Numbered from the stretch's first letter, positions 6,794-16,453 are shown. The stretch is 64,000 nt of DNA from Anaerovibrio sp. RM50 (GCF_000622005.1 NZ_JHWV01000012.1:1-64000), one strand, 5' to 3'. Numbers and translations are program-made. Notes: a model not told the origin generated them from the sequence alone.

Positions 6794-8506
6794 ATGCCAG
6801 TTCTGAACATTGCAGTGTTAGTGCTGGCCCTTGTGGCCATAATAGGGGTATCCTATGTGGTTATAAAACATGGCAAGCGCAAGGATCAGGTGTCGAGACA
6901 GCTATACCATCAGCTAAGTGCCACTACCAAGCTGTACGTTTTTGTGCAGGAATTTGACATTATCAACGATACCTATATCGATATTGAAATGGATGAGGAA
7001 AATGCTGTGGGCACCAAGGTCACTGAGCACAGCGGCGCCCAGGCAGCTCTTATTTTCCGCATGAAGGAGCATCTGGACCCCTCATGGGAAAATCAGGTGA
7101 TGGATTTTTTGGATTTTTCCACCCTGCCCGACCGTCTGGGGGACCGCAACGCCATTACCATGGAATTTCAAAACAGTGAAGGAATCTGGTGCCGCTGCCG
7201 CTTTATCGTTTCCCAGCATACACCATTGGGACAGATATCCAGGGTTCTGTGGCTGGTGGAGGAAATTGAGGAGGAAAGAAAGGAAAGAGAGGCCCTGCGG
7301 GACATTTCCGATCGGGCCATGGCTGCCAGTGAGGCCAAGTCCGCCTTTTTGTCCAATATGTCCCATGAAATAAGGACACCGATAAATGCCATGTTGGGCA
7401 TGAATGAAATGATTTTGCGGGAGTGCAGCAAGGACAGTCCCATTCTTTCCTATGCGGAAAATATTGATGCGGCGGGACATACCCTGCTGGCCCTGGTAAA
7501 TGATATTCTGGATTTTTCCAAGATTGAGGCGGGGAAAATGGAAATTATTTCCGCCGAATACGATTTGTCCGCAGTGATAAATGATTTGGTGCATATGATT
7601 TCATACCGGGCAGAGGGGAAGGGGCTGGAATTTTCCCTGGAAATAGACCCGGAGACACCGAAGCACCTTAGGGGCGACGATATCCGTCTTAAGCAGATTA
7701 TTACAAATTTGCTCACCAATGCAGTGAAATATACCGCCGAGGGCAGCGTTGTTTTTAGTATCGATTTTGAGAAAAAGGACGAAAACCATGTACTGCTTAA
7801 TGTGGCTGTAAAGGATACGGGAAGCGGCATCAAGAAAGAGGATATGGACAAGCTCTTTTCCAAATTTGACAGAATTGGCGAGGTGAAGAACCGCCATATT
7901 GAGGGAACGGGCCTTGGGCTTTCCATTACCACCCGCCTTCTGTCCATGATGGGTTCAAAGCTGGAGGTGGGCAGTATTTATGGGGTTGGCTCCCGTTTCT
8001 ATTTCACTCTGGAGCAGGAAGTGATGGATTGGGCGCCTCTTGGGAACATGGATGAGGTGCTGGTGGCCCCTACCTCAGCTGGGCACCAGTATCATCAGCA
8101 GTTTACAGCCCCGGAGGCAGAATTGCTGGTGGTGGATGATACACCTATGAATTTGGTAGTATTTAAGAATCTTCTTAAGAAAACCATGGTGAAGATTGAT
8201 ACTGCTGAGAGCGGTAATGAAGCTTTGGCCTTGACGGAGAAGAAAAAATACGATCTGATTTTCCTTGACCACATGATGCCGGGGAAAAACGGCATTGAGA
8301 CCCTCCATGAAATAAAGGAGCAGAAATCTGCCATTAACGTGGAAACCCCTGTGATCTGCTTTACCGCCAATGCCGTGTCCGGGGCCTGGGAATTATATAA
8401 AAACGAGGGCTTTGACGACTATCTCACCAAGCCTATAGACTTTATAAAGCTGGAGCAAATGGCAATGAAATACCTGCCGCCAGAGAAAGTTACACCTATT
8501 AAGTAG
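6794..8506 (+). CDS. Hybrid sensor histidine kinase (TM - sensor - HisKA - HATPase - Rec)
   Basis: This 570-residue protein has one N-terminal membrane segment (about 4-24), then a cytoplasmic sensor-like region ending in a coiled stretch (EEIEEERKEREALRDIS). The HisKA box FLSNMSHEIRTPINAMLG carries phospho-acceptor H191. HATPase motifs follow: N box NLLTNAVKYT, G1 VKDTGSGI, G2 GTGLGLSIT. The C-terminal receiver has VVDDTPMN and D492 in IFLDHMMPGKNG. The gene reads directly into a paralogous kinase; both share the EFDIIND / KEVDIINN sensor motif, pointing to tandem duplication. It should autophosphorylate and pass phosphate to its own Asp, then to the HPt of the next protein. The ligand is unknown. 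Confidence 0.92.
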   Translation: MPVLNIAVLVLALVAIIGVSYVVIKHGKRKDQVSRQLYHQLSATTKLYVFVQEFDIINDTYIDIEMDEENAVGTKVTEHSGAQAALIFRMKEHLDPSWENQVMDFLDFSTLPDRLGDRNAITMEFQNSEGIWCRCRFIVSQHTPLGQISRVLWLVEEIEEERKEREALRDISDRAMAASEAKSAFLSNMSHEIRTPINAMLGMNEMILRECSKDSPILSYAENIDAAGHTLLALVNDILDFSKIEAGKMEIISAEYDLSAVINDLVHMISYRAEGKGLEFSLEIDPETPKHLRGDDIRLKQIITNLLTNAVKYTAEGSVVFSIDFEKKDENHVLLNVAVKDTGSGIKKEDMDKLFSKFDRIGEVKNRHIEGTGLGLSITTRLLSMMGSKLEVGSIYGVGSRFYFTLEQEVMDWAPLGNMDEVLVAPTSAGHQYHQQFTAPEAELLVVDDTPMNLVVFKNLLKKTMVKIDTAESGNEALALTEKKKYDLIFLDHMMPGKNGIETLHEIKEQKSAINVETPVICFTANAVSGAWELYKNEGFDDYLTKPIDFIKLEQMAMKYLPPEKVTPIK

Positions 8507-8570
8507 GTGATTATGCAGCCCCGCTATGGGAACTATCCGCCTAAAAAAATAAGGGCGAAGGGATAGGGGG

Positions 8571-10613
8571 ATGACTATGCATTTCATGGACAAGATGACC
8601 AAGGGCGCCCTTAAGGGCCCCGAGAAAACTGATAAAACATCATTTACCGGGGTTATGCTTTGTATTGTGTTGATTGCCCTGGTTTCTGTGTGGTGCCTGA
8701 ATGCCAGCCTTACTGACAATATCAAGGTGATTGTCCTTAATCTTGCCCTGTGTTTTTTGGTTATAATGGGCATATTTTTTATGATGCTAAAATTGCTGGA
8801 CAAATATGCTGCCAATGAAATGAAATCCCGTGATCTCAATGAGCGCATGGCCGCAGCGGCCCAGATATATTATGAATTTAAAGAGGTTGATATTATCAAC
8901 AATACCATCAGGCCTGTCATTGCCCGGGAGGATGAGGCCCTTAAGACGGATGGGGAGAATGCTCAGCAGATTTTTTTGGATTATGTAAATGAAGAGGTGG
9001 AGGAACACTTTAAGCTCCAGATGAAGGAGTTCGTGGATTTTTCCATACTGGGGCTGCTTCTGGAATACAGGGTGTCAGCCACCACCACCTTTATGACAAA
9101 ACAGGGGAAATGGCTCCGTGCCCGGGTGGTGCGCTGTCAGCATACCCCAGCGGGGAAGGTGGCCACCTTCCTGTGGATATTGGAGGATATTTCCGAGGAA
9201 AGACAGCAAAGGGATGCCCTCATTGACGTTTCCAACAGGGTGGCCGCGGCCAATAATGCCAAAACTGCCTTTTTGTCCACCATTTCCAATGAGCTTCGGG
9301 CGCCTATTGACGCGGTGCTGGGTATAAATTCCATGATTCTGGAGGAAAGCCGGGAGCCACAGACTATACGCTACTCGGAAAGCATTCGGGATGCCAGCGT
9401 GGATTTGCTGGGAATGATAAACGATATTCTGGATTTTTCCATTATTGAAGCGGGAAAAATGGAAATTGCGCCACGGGAATACGATTTCCGGGAGCTGCTC
9501 AATGAGCTGGTGACGGTAATAAAGCCCCAGACAGAGGCCAAGAAGCTGTCATTTGTTCTGGATATTGACGCCAATATGCCGAAAATCCTCTACGGGGATG
9601 ATGTCCACATTAAGCAGATTTTCATGAACCTCCTGACCAATGCGGTGAAATACACCACAAAGGGGCGGGTGATACTGTCCGTGCACGCCGAGAAAATGGG
9701 TGAGGAGCACATCGGTCTCCACGTGTCAGTGAAGGACACGGGCCAGGGCATAAAAGAGGAGGACAAGTCCAGGCTCTTTGTGGAATTTGAGCGTATTGAG
9801 GAGGGCAGAGGTCCGACAGTGGGAGGCACCGGCCTGGGGGTAACCATTACACAGCGTTTGCTGGGGCTCATGGATTCAACCCTGGAGGTGGAAAGCGTCT
9901 ACAAGCTGGGCTCCAATTTCTATTTTGCTCTTGAGCAGCAGGTGGTGGACTGGACTCCTATAGGAAATATAGGTGATGTAGTTATACCTACCATAGAAGA
10001 GGGTGAAGAACATCTCCCGGATTTCATCTATAATCTGGCAGAGGTAAATGTGGAAGCGGGCATAAAAAATAACGGTGATGAGGAATCATATCTGGAGGCC
10101 CTTAAGGTATATGCCTCCAGCGTAAACAAATACATTGAAGAAATAACCGAATATCTGAAGGCTGATGATCTGGAAAATGCCACCATAAAAATTCATGCCC
10201 TTAAGAGCACCTCCCGCATTATTGGTGCAGAAAGCATCGGCGAACTGGCCCTGGCACTGGAAAATGCCGGGAAGGCAGGGGATAAGGAAAAGGTGGAAAA
10301 TGAAGTGGGAGGCCTTTTGGAGCGGTGCAGACGCTTGGGGCAGCAGCTTCGGCCGCTGTTGGCAGCTTCCACCTCCGGGGAAGAAGCCGTAAGCACTGAC
10401 AAGCCCTCCATAAAAGAAGAAAAGCTGGCAGAGACATATGAAAAATTGCGTGAATGTGCTGCCGCCTTTGACAGCTTTGGCATTGAAGAGGTATTGGAGG
10501 GGCTTCATAACTATCAATTGTCGGAGGATCAGCAGGAAAAAATAACGGCCCTGGCCCAGGCCATAGACAACTTCGATTTTGAGAAGGTTTCGGAAATATT
10601 GAAGGAAGAATGA
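8571..10613 (+). CDS. Histidine-kinase-like protein lacking the phospho-acceptor His, with C-terminal HPt
   Basis: This 680-residue protein has two membrane segments near the N terminus (about 25-45 and 52-70) and a sensor region paralogous to the preceding kinase. Its dimerisation box reads FLSTISNELRAPIDAVLG: Asn240 replaces the histidine that all active HisKA kinases phosphorylate. The ATP site looks intact (NLLTNAVKYT, VKDTGQGI, GTGLGVTIT). There is no receiver; instead an HPt domain follows, with H542 in IHALKSTSRIIGAESIGELA, then an acidic helical tail (FDSFGIEEVLEGL). It probably relays phosphate through the HPt and either cannot autophosphorylate or acts by phosphorylating its partner. 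The start at 8571 has AGGGG upstream. Confidence 0.88.
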   Translation: MTMHFMDKMTKGALKGPEKTDKTSFTGVMLCIVLIALVSVWCLNASLTDNIKVIVLNLALCFLVIMGIFFMMLKLLDKYAANEMKSRDLNERMAAAAQIYYEFKEVDIINNTIRPVIAREDEALKTDGENAQQIFLDYVNEEVEEHFKLQMKEFVDFSILGLLLEYRVSATTTFMTKQGKWLRARVVRCQHTPAGKVATFLWILEDISEERQQRDALIDVSNRVAAANNAKTAFLSTISNELRAPIDAVLGINSMILEESREPQTIRYSESIRDASVDLLGMINDILDFSIIEAGKMEIAPREYDFRELLNELVTVIKPQTEAKKLSFVLDIDANMPKILYGDDVHIKQIFMNLLTNAVKYTTKGRVILSVHAEKMGEEHIGLHVSVKDTGQGIKEEDKSRLFVEFERIEEGRGPTVGGTGLGVTITQRLLGLMDSTLEVESVYKLGSNFYFALEQQVVDWTPIGNIGDVVIPTIEEGEEHLPDFIYNLAEVNVEAGIKNNGDEESYLEALKVYASSVNKYIEEITEYLKADDLENATIKIHALKSTSRIIGAESIGELALALENAGKAGDKEKVENEVGGLLERCRRLGQQLRPLLAASTSGEEAVSTDKPSIKEEKLAETYEKLRECAAAFDSFGIEEVLEGLHNYQLSEDQQEKITALAQAIDNFDFEKVSEILKEE

Positions 10614-10629
10614 ATGCGCTGTAAACGCA

Positions 10630-10680
10630 AAAATGCCGCCAGCCCAATAGGGGATACCCCCAAGGACTGACGGCGTTTTA
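10630..10680. terminator. Bidirectional terminator between convergent genes
   Basis: AAATGCCGCCAGCCC faces GGACTGACGGCGTTTT, with CCCC/GGGG pairs inside. T-runs flank it in both directions, serving the phosphorelay operon on the plus strand and the symporter on the minus strand. Confidence 0.65.
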
Positions 10681-10689
10681 ATTTGTTAA

Positions 10690-12084
10690 TCAGAAGCTTA
10701 CCATGCCGGAAGACTTCAGGAACAGGATAAAGAGAAGTACAGGGGCAATGTATTTGATCATTGCAATGTAAATGTACTTACGGGTGAAGGTTTCACCGTT
10801 CTTTTCCATTTCATCAATAACAACCTTTGGACCCACAACCCAACCAATCATGATACAGGTACCGATGGAAATAACTGGCATGAAGATGCTGTTGGAAATG
10901 TAGTCCATAACGTCCAGAACCTGGCCGGTGCTGCCAGTTGGCAGTGGCAGTTCGAAGTAGAATACGTTGTAGCCCAGACATACGATGGTACCAAATATCA
11001 GGGCGATGGCAAACTCAGCCAGAGCTGCCTTCACGCGGGTGATATGGAAGTAATCCATAAAGCTGGCAACAACTGCCTCCATGATGGATACAGCGGAAGT
11101 AAGGGCTGCGAAAAGAACCATCAGGAAGAACATAATGCCCACGATGATGCCGGCGGTACCCATGCTTTCAAATACCTTTGGCAGGGAAATGAACATGAGG
11201 CCCGGGCCGGAGGCGGAAAGACCCTCGCTGCCCATGAAGGTGAATACAGCTGGGATAATAAGGAGACCAGCAAGGAAGGATACCAGAGTATCGAAGAATT
11301 CGATGCGGTTTACGGAGGAAACGGCATCGGCCTTATCACTTACGTAGGAGCCGTAGGCAACCATAATACCCATGGCAACAGACAGGGAGAAGAACAGCTG
11401 GCCCATGGCATCTACAAGAACGCTCATAAAGTGGCTGAATGTAAGACCCTCAAAGTTCGGAATGAGATAAATGGCCAGACCATCCATACCGCTTCTGGTA
11501 ACGCCGTTGGCGTCAGTGTGGGTAATGGTCAGAGAATAAATTGCGATGGCAATAATAAGTATAATCAGGGCTGGCATGATAATCTTTGAGGATGCCTCAA
11601 TACCCTTGTTTACGCCTAAAAGAATAATTGCTGTACAAGCCATCAAAAACAGGAACATGTAAACCAAAGGCTCATGTTGGGCGGTAATAAAGCCCACGAA
11701 GTAACCATCCTGAGCTGCCTCCACGTAGCTTCCGGTGGTAAATGCAAGGAAATACTTGATTACCCAGCCGCCGATGGCACTGTAGTACGGCATAATAATT
11801 GCAGGAATTAAGCAGGCCAGAAGACCAAGCCAGCGCCATTGCTTGCAGATACGGGAGTACGCTGTGAGAGGACCCTGCTTTGTCTTGCGGCCAATGGCAA
11901 TTTCAGTGGTCAGCAGTGCAAAACCGAAGGTCAGCAGCAAAATAAGATAAATAAGCAAAAAAAGTCCGCCGCCGTCCTTGGCAGCAAGGTAAGGGAATCT
12001 CCAGATATTTCCAAGGCCTACAGCAGATCCGGCAGCAGCCAGGACAAATCCAAAGGATCCGCCAAAGGATTTTCTTGATTCCAT
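10690..12084 (-). CDS. Neurotransmitter:sodium symporter family transporter
   Basis: The start is at 12084 (MESRKSFGGSFGFVLAAAGS) with AGAGG upstream. The longer frame to 12204 is A/T-rich leader. The 464-residue protein has the NSS signature AAAGSAVGLGNIWRFPYLA in TM1, whose unwound segment binds sodium and substrate, and about 11-12 membrane helices. Bacterial NSS proteins import amino acids with sodium (LeuT, MhsT, TnaT). The substrate cannot be read from sequence. It is monocistronic, and a second NSS gene lies at 31.0-32.4 kb. Confidence 0.92.
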   Translation of the reverse strand: MESRKSFGGSFGFVLAAAGSAVGLGNIWRFPYLAAKDGGGLFLLIYLILLLTFGFALLTTEIAIGRKTKQGPLTAYSRICKQWRWLGLLACLIPAIIMPYYSAIGGWVIKYFLAFTTGSYVEAAQDGYFVGFITAQHEPLVYMFLFLMACTAIILLGVNKGIEASSKIIMPALIILIIAIAIYSLTITHTDANGVTRSGMDGLAIYLIPNFEGLTFSHFMSVLVDAMGQLFFSLSVAMGIMVAYGSYVSDKADAVSSVNRIEFFDTLVSFLAGLLIIPAVFTFMGSEGLSASGPGLMFISLPKVFESMGTAGIIVGIMFFLMVLFAALTSAVSIMEAVVASFMDYFHITRVKAALAEFAIALIFGTIVCLGYNVFYFELPLPTGSTGQVLDVMDYISNSIFMPVISIGTCIMIGWVVGPKVVIDEMEKNGETFTRKYIYIAMIKYIAPVLLFILFLKSSGMVSF

Positions 12085-12257
12085 AATCAAAACCTCTTTT
12101 CTATTTAGTATACGAGCGTAATTATAACACATAAAAAATAAAAAGGAAAGACAATTTAATATAAAAATGTGTAAACTTGTAACATGAACCAAAACAGCAA
12201 ACAATTTATAAAAACCTTGTAATTATCGGGTTTTTGCTAATATAAAAAGGGCAAAAA

Positions 12258-12294
12258 CAAAAAAGATGGAACAAAAATGTATATGTTCCATCTT
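12258..12294 (-). terminator. Terminator of the DUF4931 gene
   Basis: AAGATGGAACA (12263-12273) pairs with TGTTCCATCTT (12284-12294). On the minus strand it ends in TTTTTT, 58 bases past the stop at 12352. Confidence 0.75.
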
Positions 12295-12351
12295 GTGATA
12301 TACTGTTGTTTGTGGACATTAGGATAATATGGGTAGACATTTGGCCTTAAA

Positions 12352-13212
12352 TTATTTTATATATCCCTGGTCCTTCAGATGTGCCTTCAGATTGTCAGCG
12401 AAATCAGGAATGGAGGTAGGCCTCAGGTGTATATTGTAGCCCACGTACATTGGCGGGGTGGCAAATCTTGGCATGATTTTTACCCGCATCTTTTTTTCAA
12501 CATTATAAAAGAAAAGATTATAGCTGAAATTCGGCCGTTTAAAATATCCCTTCATAAAGGTTACGGTTTCTTTTATAAGGTCGGCTAACATATTAAGGCT
12601 GTCCTCATTTGGCATAAGGGCCATTACTTCGGAGGATTCCCCGGAAGCCCCGGAGTCCTTGGAGCCATTGGAGGAATATGCTTCCTCATGGAGCACCAGA
12701 TTGTACTCGGAAAAACCTATACGGGGGTTGGTGGAGGTGTTCAGCTCCACCCCCTTGTCCTCAAATATTTTAAGTCCCTCAAATTCCACCGGGTCAAACA
12801 TCAGGTCCGGGTCCAGCTCCGGATAGCCCACCAGCTGCATGTGTGGGTGCTGGATGGTGCCGCCCGACATGGGACCGAAATTTTTAAAGAAAATAACGGA
12901 GCGGTATTTGCCGCAGTTCAGCATTTTGATCCAGTGCTTTACTCCCATGTGGATTACCCGGCGTATCTGCTCTTTGGAGTAATCGGGGATATCTGATTTG
13001 CACTGGTCCGTTTCAATAAGCACCAGCTGATCCGATGGCTCCATCACATTATATTTGTTCTTCAATAATATAATATTGTCATCTGTTTCGATAATACCCA
13101 CCAGATGCTCCACATCACAAAAAGGGCAGTTGCTGGTGTTGGCCATGCCCTGGATGGTACGGGGCTTTTTCCCCCCTATGGTGGTATTAAAATCGATGAT
13201 ATTGATATCCAT
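12352..13212 (-). CDS. DUF4931 / GalT-like HIT-superfamily protein
   Basis: This 286-residue protein has a GalT-like layout: a zinc-type CPFC motif (NTSNCPFCDVEH) near residue 30 and the HIT-type active site in GGTIQHPHMQLVG, where the second His of HPH is the nucleotidyl acceptor in galactose-1-phosphate uridylyltransferases. It matches the DUF4931 group of Bacillota rather than true GalT. A nucleotidyl-transfer or hydrolase activity on a sugar- or nucleoside-phosphate is inferred. GAGGAGT precedes the ATG by eight bases. It is divergent from the flippase gene; no galactose genes are near. Confidence 0.75.
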   Translation of the reverse strand: MDINIIDFNTTIGGKKPRTIQGMANTSNCPFCDVEHLVGIIETDDNIILLKNKYNVMEPSDQLVLIETDQCKSDIPDYSKEQIRRVIHMGVKHWIKMLNCGKYRSVIFFKNFGPMSGGTIQHPHMQLVGYPELDPDLMFDPVEFEGLKIFEDKGVELNTSTNPRIGFSEYNLVLHEEAYSSNGSKDSGASGESSEVMALMPNEDSLNMLADLIKETVTFMKGYFKRPNFSYNLFFYNVEKKMRVKIMPRFATPPMYVGYNIHLRPTSIPDFADNLKAHLKDQGYIK

Positions 13213-13369
13213 GTTATAGACTCCTCGCGTGCTTGCAGTCTATGACTGTAAGTGATATAATTTTTTAGCATGGCTTATTATGCCATCACTTAAGAATTAA
13301 ACAGCTACATCTATTATTAAAACACAATTTTAGGGTGGCGTACAACTATTTATTATAACCTGTGAGGGT

Positions 13370-15052
13370 GTGAGCAAGATTAGTACTGAGGAAGTTTCTG
13401 AAAACAATAAGGATAACAATAAAGATAACAATAAGGACAGCAAGGGCGAATCTTTGCTTAAGGGTACCCTGATTCTGACTGTTGCCGGCATCGTGGTAAA
13501 GGTCATTGGCTCCCTTAACTGGATTTTCGTTTCCCGAATTTTGGGCGGTGAAGGTATCGGTCTTTATCAGATGGCCTTCCCAATTTATTTTTTCGCCCTG
13601 AGTGTATCCACAGCCGGTGTGCCGGTGGCCATTTCCATTATTACTGCTGAGCGGGTGGCTCTGAAGGATATTCTGGGGGCCAAGCGGGTATTTAAGGTTT
13701 CCATGTCACTGATGTTTGTGACTGGTATTGTATTTTCACTGCTGACTTATTTCGGCGCCCAGTGGCTCATAGATTTCCATTTTATCCGTGATGCCCGTGC
13801 CTATATGTCAGTAGTTGCCCTGGCTCCGGCGATTTTCTTCGTAACCTTGCTGGCCAGCTCCCGTGGCTATTTGCAGGGTTGGCAGCGTATGACCCCAACG
13901 GCTGTTTCCCAGATTGTGGAGCAGATTTTCCGTGTAGTAACCATGATAATGTTTGCCAGCCTGTTTTTGCCTTATGGTCTTGATTATGCAGCGGCTGGTG
14001 CCAGCCTTGGTGCCTTTGCCGGTGCTGTGACGGGACTTATCGTGCTGGTATATTTCCACTGGAAGCTGGAAAAGGATATTGTCAGTGAATTTGGCCATGA
14101 GCTGAAGCCACTTCCCGATGCGGAAAAAACCTCCAATTGGGGCATTATCAAGCGTATTTTCGCACTGTCCCTGCCAGTGTCTGCTGCCAGCATTATGCTG
14201 CCAGTGGTGTCCAATCTGGACCTGGCCATTGTGCCACAGCGTCTGGAGGTGGCGGGCTACAGCGTAAATGAGGCCACGGAGCTCTTCGGTTATCTCACTG
14301 GTATGGCGGTGCCTCTGGTAAATTTGGCCACAATTCTTACTGCATCTTTGGCTGTAAGCCTTGTGCCGGCCATTTCTAAGGCCCGTGCCCTGCAGGATGC
14401 CAAGGCGGTATTCAGCCAGACTGCATCTGGTATACGTATTTCCAACGCCGTTTGTTTCCCAGCCTTCGTGGTGGTTTTTGTTTTGGCTACCCCTATTGCT
14501 TCATTAATATATAATGCGCCAAATGCGGGGCCTGCCATTATGGTTTCCGCCGTCAGCATCGTGCTTCTGGGACTCCATCAGGTGTCCACCGCCGTGCTTC
14601 AGGGCTTGGGTCACCCGTCCATTCCTATGGTGAATATGATTGTGGCGGCTGTGGCCAAGGTTATTCTCAACTGGACACTGGTTGCCAAGCCTTGGCTGGG
14701 AATTATGGGTGCGGCCTGGGCAACTGCTGCTGACATGGGTGTGGCGGCTGTAATAAATCTGTTCTTTATCTACAAATATATAGGCTATCGCATGGAAATC
14801 CCACAGCTTTTAAAGACCATTGTGGCTGCTGCGTTTATGGCGGGTTCCGTGTGGTATTTCTACGATTATACCCTGGCGGCCTGGGGCAGCAATGTAATTT
14901 CCACCTTTGGGGCCTGCCTCCTGGGCTGTGTGGTTTATCTGGCAGTATTGCTCCTTATCGGCGGCATGATGGAGGAGGATATGGCCCGTATTCCTATGAT
15001 TGGCCGCTTTGGCATCAAGGCCATGCACAAGCTGGGCGTATACAAGGGCTGA
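13370..15052 (+). CDS. SpoVB/MurJ-like polysaccharide or lipid flippase (MOP superfamily)
   Basis: This is a 560-residue membrane protein with about 14 hydrophobic helices and the MOP flippase opening GTLILTVAGIVVKVIGSLNWIFVSRILGGEGIGLYQMAFPIY, diagnostic of the stage V sporulation protein B/YtgP group (only part quoted: RILGGEGIGLYQ). Such proteins flip lipid-linked precursors of wall or capsule. The GTG start at 13370 has no well-spaced ribosome site, and the first 25 codons are low complexity (NNKDNNKDNNKDSK), so the start is uncertain. The diacylglycerol-kinase-like gene follows 58 bases later, suggesting a lipid-linked envelope function for the pair. No sporulation genes are near. Confidence 0.82.
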   Translation: MSKISTEEVSENNKDNNKDNNKDSKGESLLKGTLILTVAGIVVKVIGSLNWIFVSRILGGEGIGLYQMAFPIYFFALSVSTAGVPVAISIITAERVALKDILGAKRVFKVSMSLMFVTGIVFSLLTYFGAQWLIDFHFIRDARAYMSVVALAPAIFFVTLLASSRGYLQGWQRMTPTAVSQIVEQIFRVVTMIMFASLFLPYGLDYAAAGASLGAFAGAVTGLIVLVYFHWKLEKDIVSEFGHELKPLPDAEKTSNWGIIKRIFALSLPVSAASIMLPVVSNLDLAIVPQRLEVAGYSVNEATELFGYLTGMAVPLVNLATILTASLAVSLVPAISKARALQDAKAVFSQTASGIRISNAVCFPAFVVVFVLATPIASLIYNAPNAGPAIMVSAVSIVLLGLHQVSTAVLQGLGHPSIPMVNMIVAAVAKVILNWTLVAKPWLGIMGAAWATAADMGVAAVINLFFIYKYIGYRMEIPQLLKTIVAAAFMAGSVWYFYDYTLAAWGSNVISTFGACLLGCVVYLAVLLLIGGMMEEDMARIPMIGRFGIKAMHKLGVYKG

Positions 15053-15110
15053 TTTAAGGCCCATTGAGTTTAGTATTCTACATTTTGCATAGAAAGGCCG
15101 ATTTTTTAGA

Positions 15111-15980
15111 ATGAAAAAACTGGTTTTGGTATATAATCCGGTTTCCGGCAAGGCGGTTTTCAAAACGCGCCTTGATGAAATAATTTACAAGCTCCAGAGC
15201 CGTGGCTGCATGGTGATTCCCTACAGAACCACCCCTGAAAACGCGGATCTGGTGGATTTTATAAAGCTGGCTGCTCCCGACGGTATTATTGCCGCCGGTG
15301 GTGACGGCACTGTTCACGAGATTGTGAACCTCATTATGAGGGAAAAGCTGAATATCCCCATGGGCATTATCGGCACCGGTACCTCCAACGATTTTGCCAC
15401 CTTCCTGAACCTTGATACAGATGAATATTTTGACCGCATTGCTTCGGGGAAAACCATGAAAATCGATCTGGGCAAGGTGGGGGATACATATTTTATCAAC
15501 GTGGCCAGCGCGGGCATGGTTACTTCCATTGCCCATGAGGTGGATACCCGCCTGAAAAACGCCTTCGGAAAAATGGCCTACTATGTTCATGGGTTAAAGA
15601 CACTGCCCCAGTTCCGGGCTTTTGACCTTACTGTGCGCACGGAAAAGGAAGAAATCAAGGAGAAGGCATTTCTCTTTTTGGTGGTTAATTCCAGCGTGGT
15701 GGCCAGCTTCAAAAAAGTGGCGGTTCAGGCCAGTGTTCAGGACGGTGTGCTGGACCTTATTATTATGAAGCAGTGCAATGTGGCGGATTTGATGATTGTC
15801 ACCACGGAGCTTCTGGCGGGAAAGGACATTTCCCAGCGCAAGGAGGTTATCTACCGTCAGGCCTCCACATTTGAGGTGGAATGCTCTGAGGACCTTACCA
15901 GTGATATTGACGGCGAGGTGGGCCCTAAGCTGCCTCTGAAAATCGAAACTGTACCTAAGAGTTTGGATATTTTTTACTAG
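15111..15980 (+). CDS. Diacylglycerol/lipid kinase family protein (YegS/BmrU-like)
   Basis: This 289-residue protein starts MKKLVLVYNPVSGKAVF and carries the DAGK catalytic motif IIAAGGDGTVHEIVN at about residue 63 and GTGTSNDFATFL at about 88, the ATP-binding and substrate glycine loops. The C-terminal half has the beta-sandwich and ends SDIDGEVGP, a conserved DGE motif. It phosphorylates a lipid, probably diacylglycerol, at the inner membrane. It follows the flippase gene on the same strand and is closed by a terminator. The lipid substrate is inferred from family only. Confidence 0.9.
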   Translation: MKKLVLVYNPVSGKAVFKTRLDEIIYKLQSRGCMVIPYRTTPENADLVDFIKLAAPDGIIAAGGDGTVHEIVNLIMREKLNIPMGIIGTGTSNDFATFLNLDTDEYFDRIASGKTMKIDLGKVGDTYFINVASAGMVTSIAHEVDTRLKNAFGKMAYYVHGLKTLPQFRAFDLTVRTEKEEIKEKAFLFLVVNSSVVASFKKVAVQASVQDGVLDLIIMKQCNVADLMIVTTELLAGKDISQRKEVIYRQASTFEVECSEDLTSDIDGEVGPKLPLKIETVPKSLDIFY

Positions 15981-15985
15981 GAAAT

Positions 15986-16016
15986 GAAAAGGGACTGCTT
16001 ATGCAGTCCCTTTAGT
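15986..16016. terminator. Bidirectional terminator
   Basis: AAAGGGACTGC (15988-15998) pairs with GCAGTCCCTTT (16003-16013), between convergent genes. Confidence 0.8.
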
Positions 16017-16041
16017 GTAATCATATTAAATTGCAGATGGA

Positions 16042-16314
16042 TTAAGCCTTTGGCAGATCCTTAACCCAGCCCTTGAAGGCCTTGATGATGTTGCCGGCAG
16101 GCATGGCAGCCAGCTGCTCATCAGTGAGGTCAGCTGGGATAAGTGGAGCCAGGGTGGCGGCGGTAGCCATGAATTCCTCCATGGTCATGCCATCCAAAAG
16201 GCCCTTTACGATTTCATAAGCCTCCTGAGGGCTCTTTGCTTCGCTGAGCTTCTGGAGCATTTCAGGATTCTGCATAATTGCAGCGCCAATCTGCATAAAC
16301 TTTTCAGGTATCAT
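16042..16314 (-). CDS. Nif11-like small helical protein (90 aa)
   Basis: The 90 residues are largely helical. The central part (NPEMLQKLSEAKSPQEAYEI, then VKGLLDGMTMEEF) resembles the Nif11/nitrile-hydratase-like leader domain used in some RiPP precursors and in free-standing small proteins. The C terminus (NIIKAFKGWVKDLPKA) has no Cys, Ser or Thr cluster for a classical core. There is no signal peptide. It is divergent from a B12-binding radical SAM gene with 139 bases between them. AAGGA lies 14 bases above the ATG, a loose spacing. The Nif11 resemblance is by eye; a regulatory or chaperone protein is equally possible. Confidence 0.6.
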   Translation of the reverse strand: MIPEKFMQIGAAIMQNPEMLQKLSEAKSPQEAYEIVKGLLDGMTMEEFMATAATLAPLIPADLTDEQLAAMPAGNIIKAFKGWVKDLPKA

Positions 16315-16383
16315 TATTAATCACATTCCTTTTTATCATATTCCGTCCTATGTATTCGTTCAGAACGGTACACATCCTTTCAC

Positions 16384-16416
16384 ATTATAACCCAACTGGT
16401 AAAAATTTGCTATAGG
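16384..16416 (-). promoter_or_regulatory. Promoter of the 90-aa gene
   Basis: On the minus strand GGGTTATAAT ends at 16384, 70 bases above the start, preceded by AATTTTTACC. It resembles the rsmH promoter at 30733-30765 over more than 20 bases. Confidence 0.45.
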
Positions 16417-16453
16417 CAAAATTTTTTGATGGGCCTTTCCATGGAGTCAGATT

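Noticed and set aside
13321-13340. TAGGGTGGCGTACAAC as a T-box antiterminator
   Set aside because: It lacks the conserved GGTGGNACCGCG core, the stem I structure and a terminator, and the downstream gene is a flippase.
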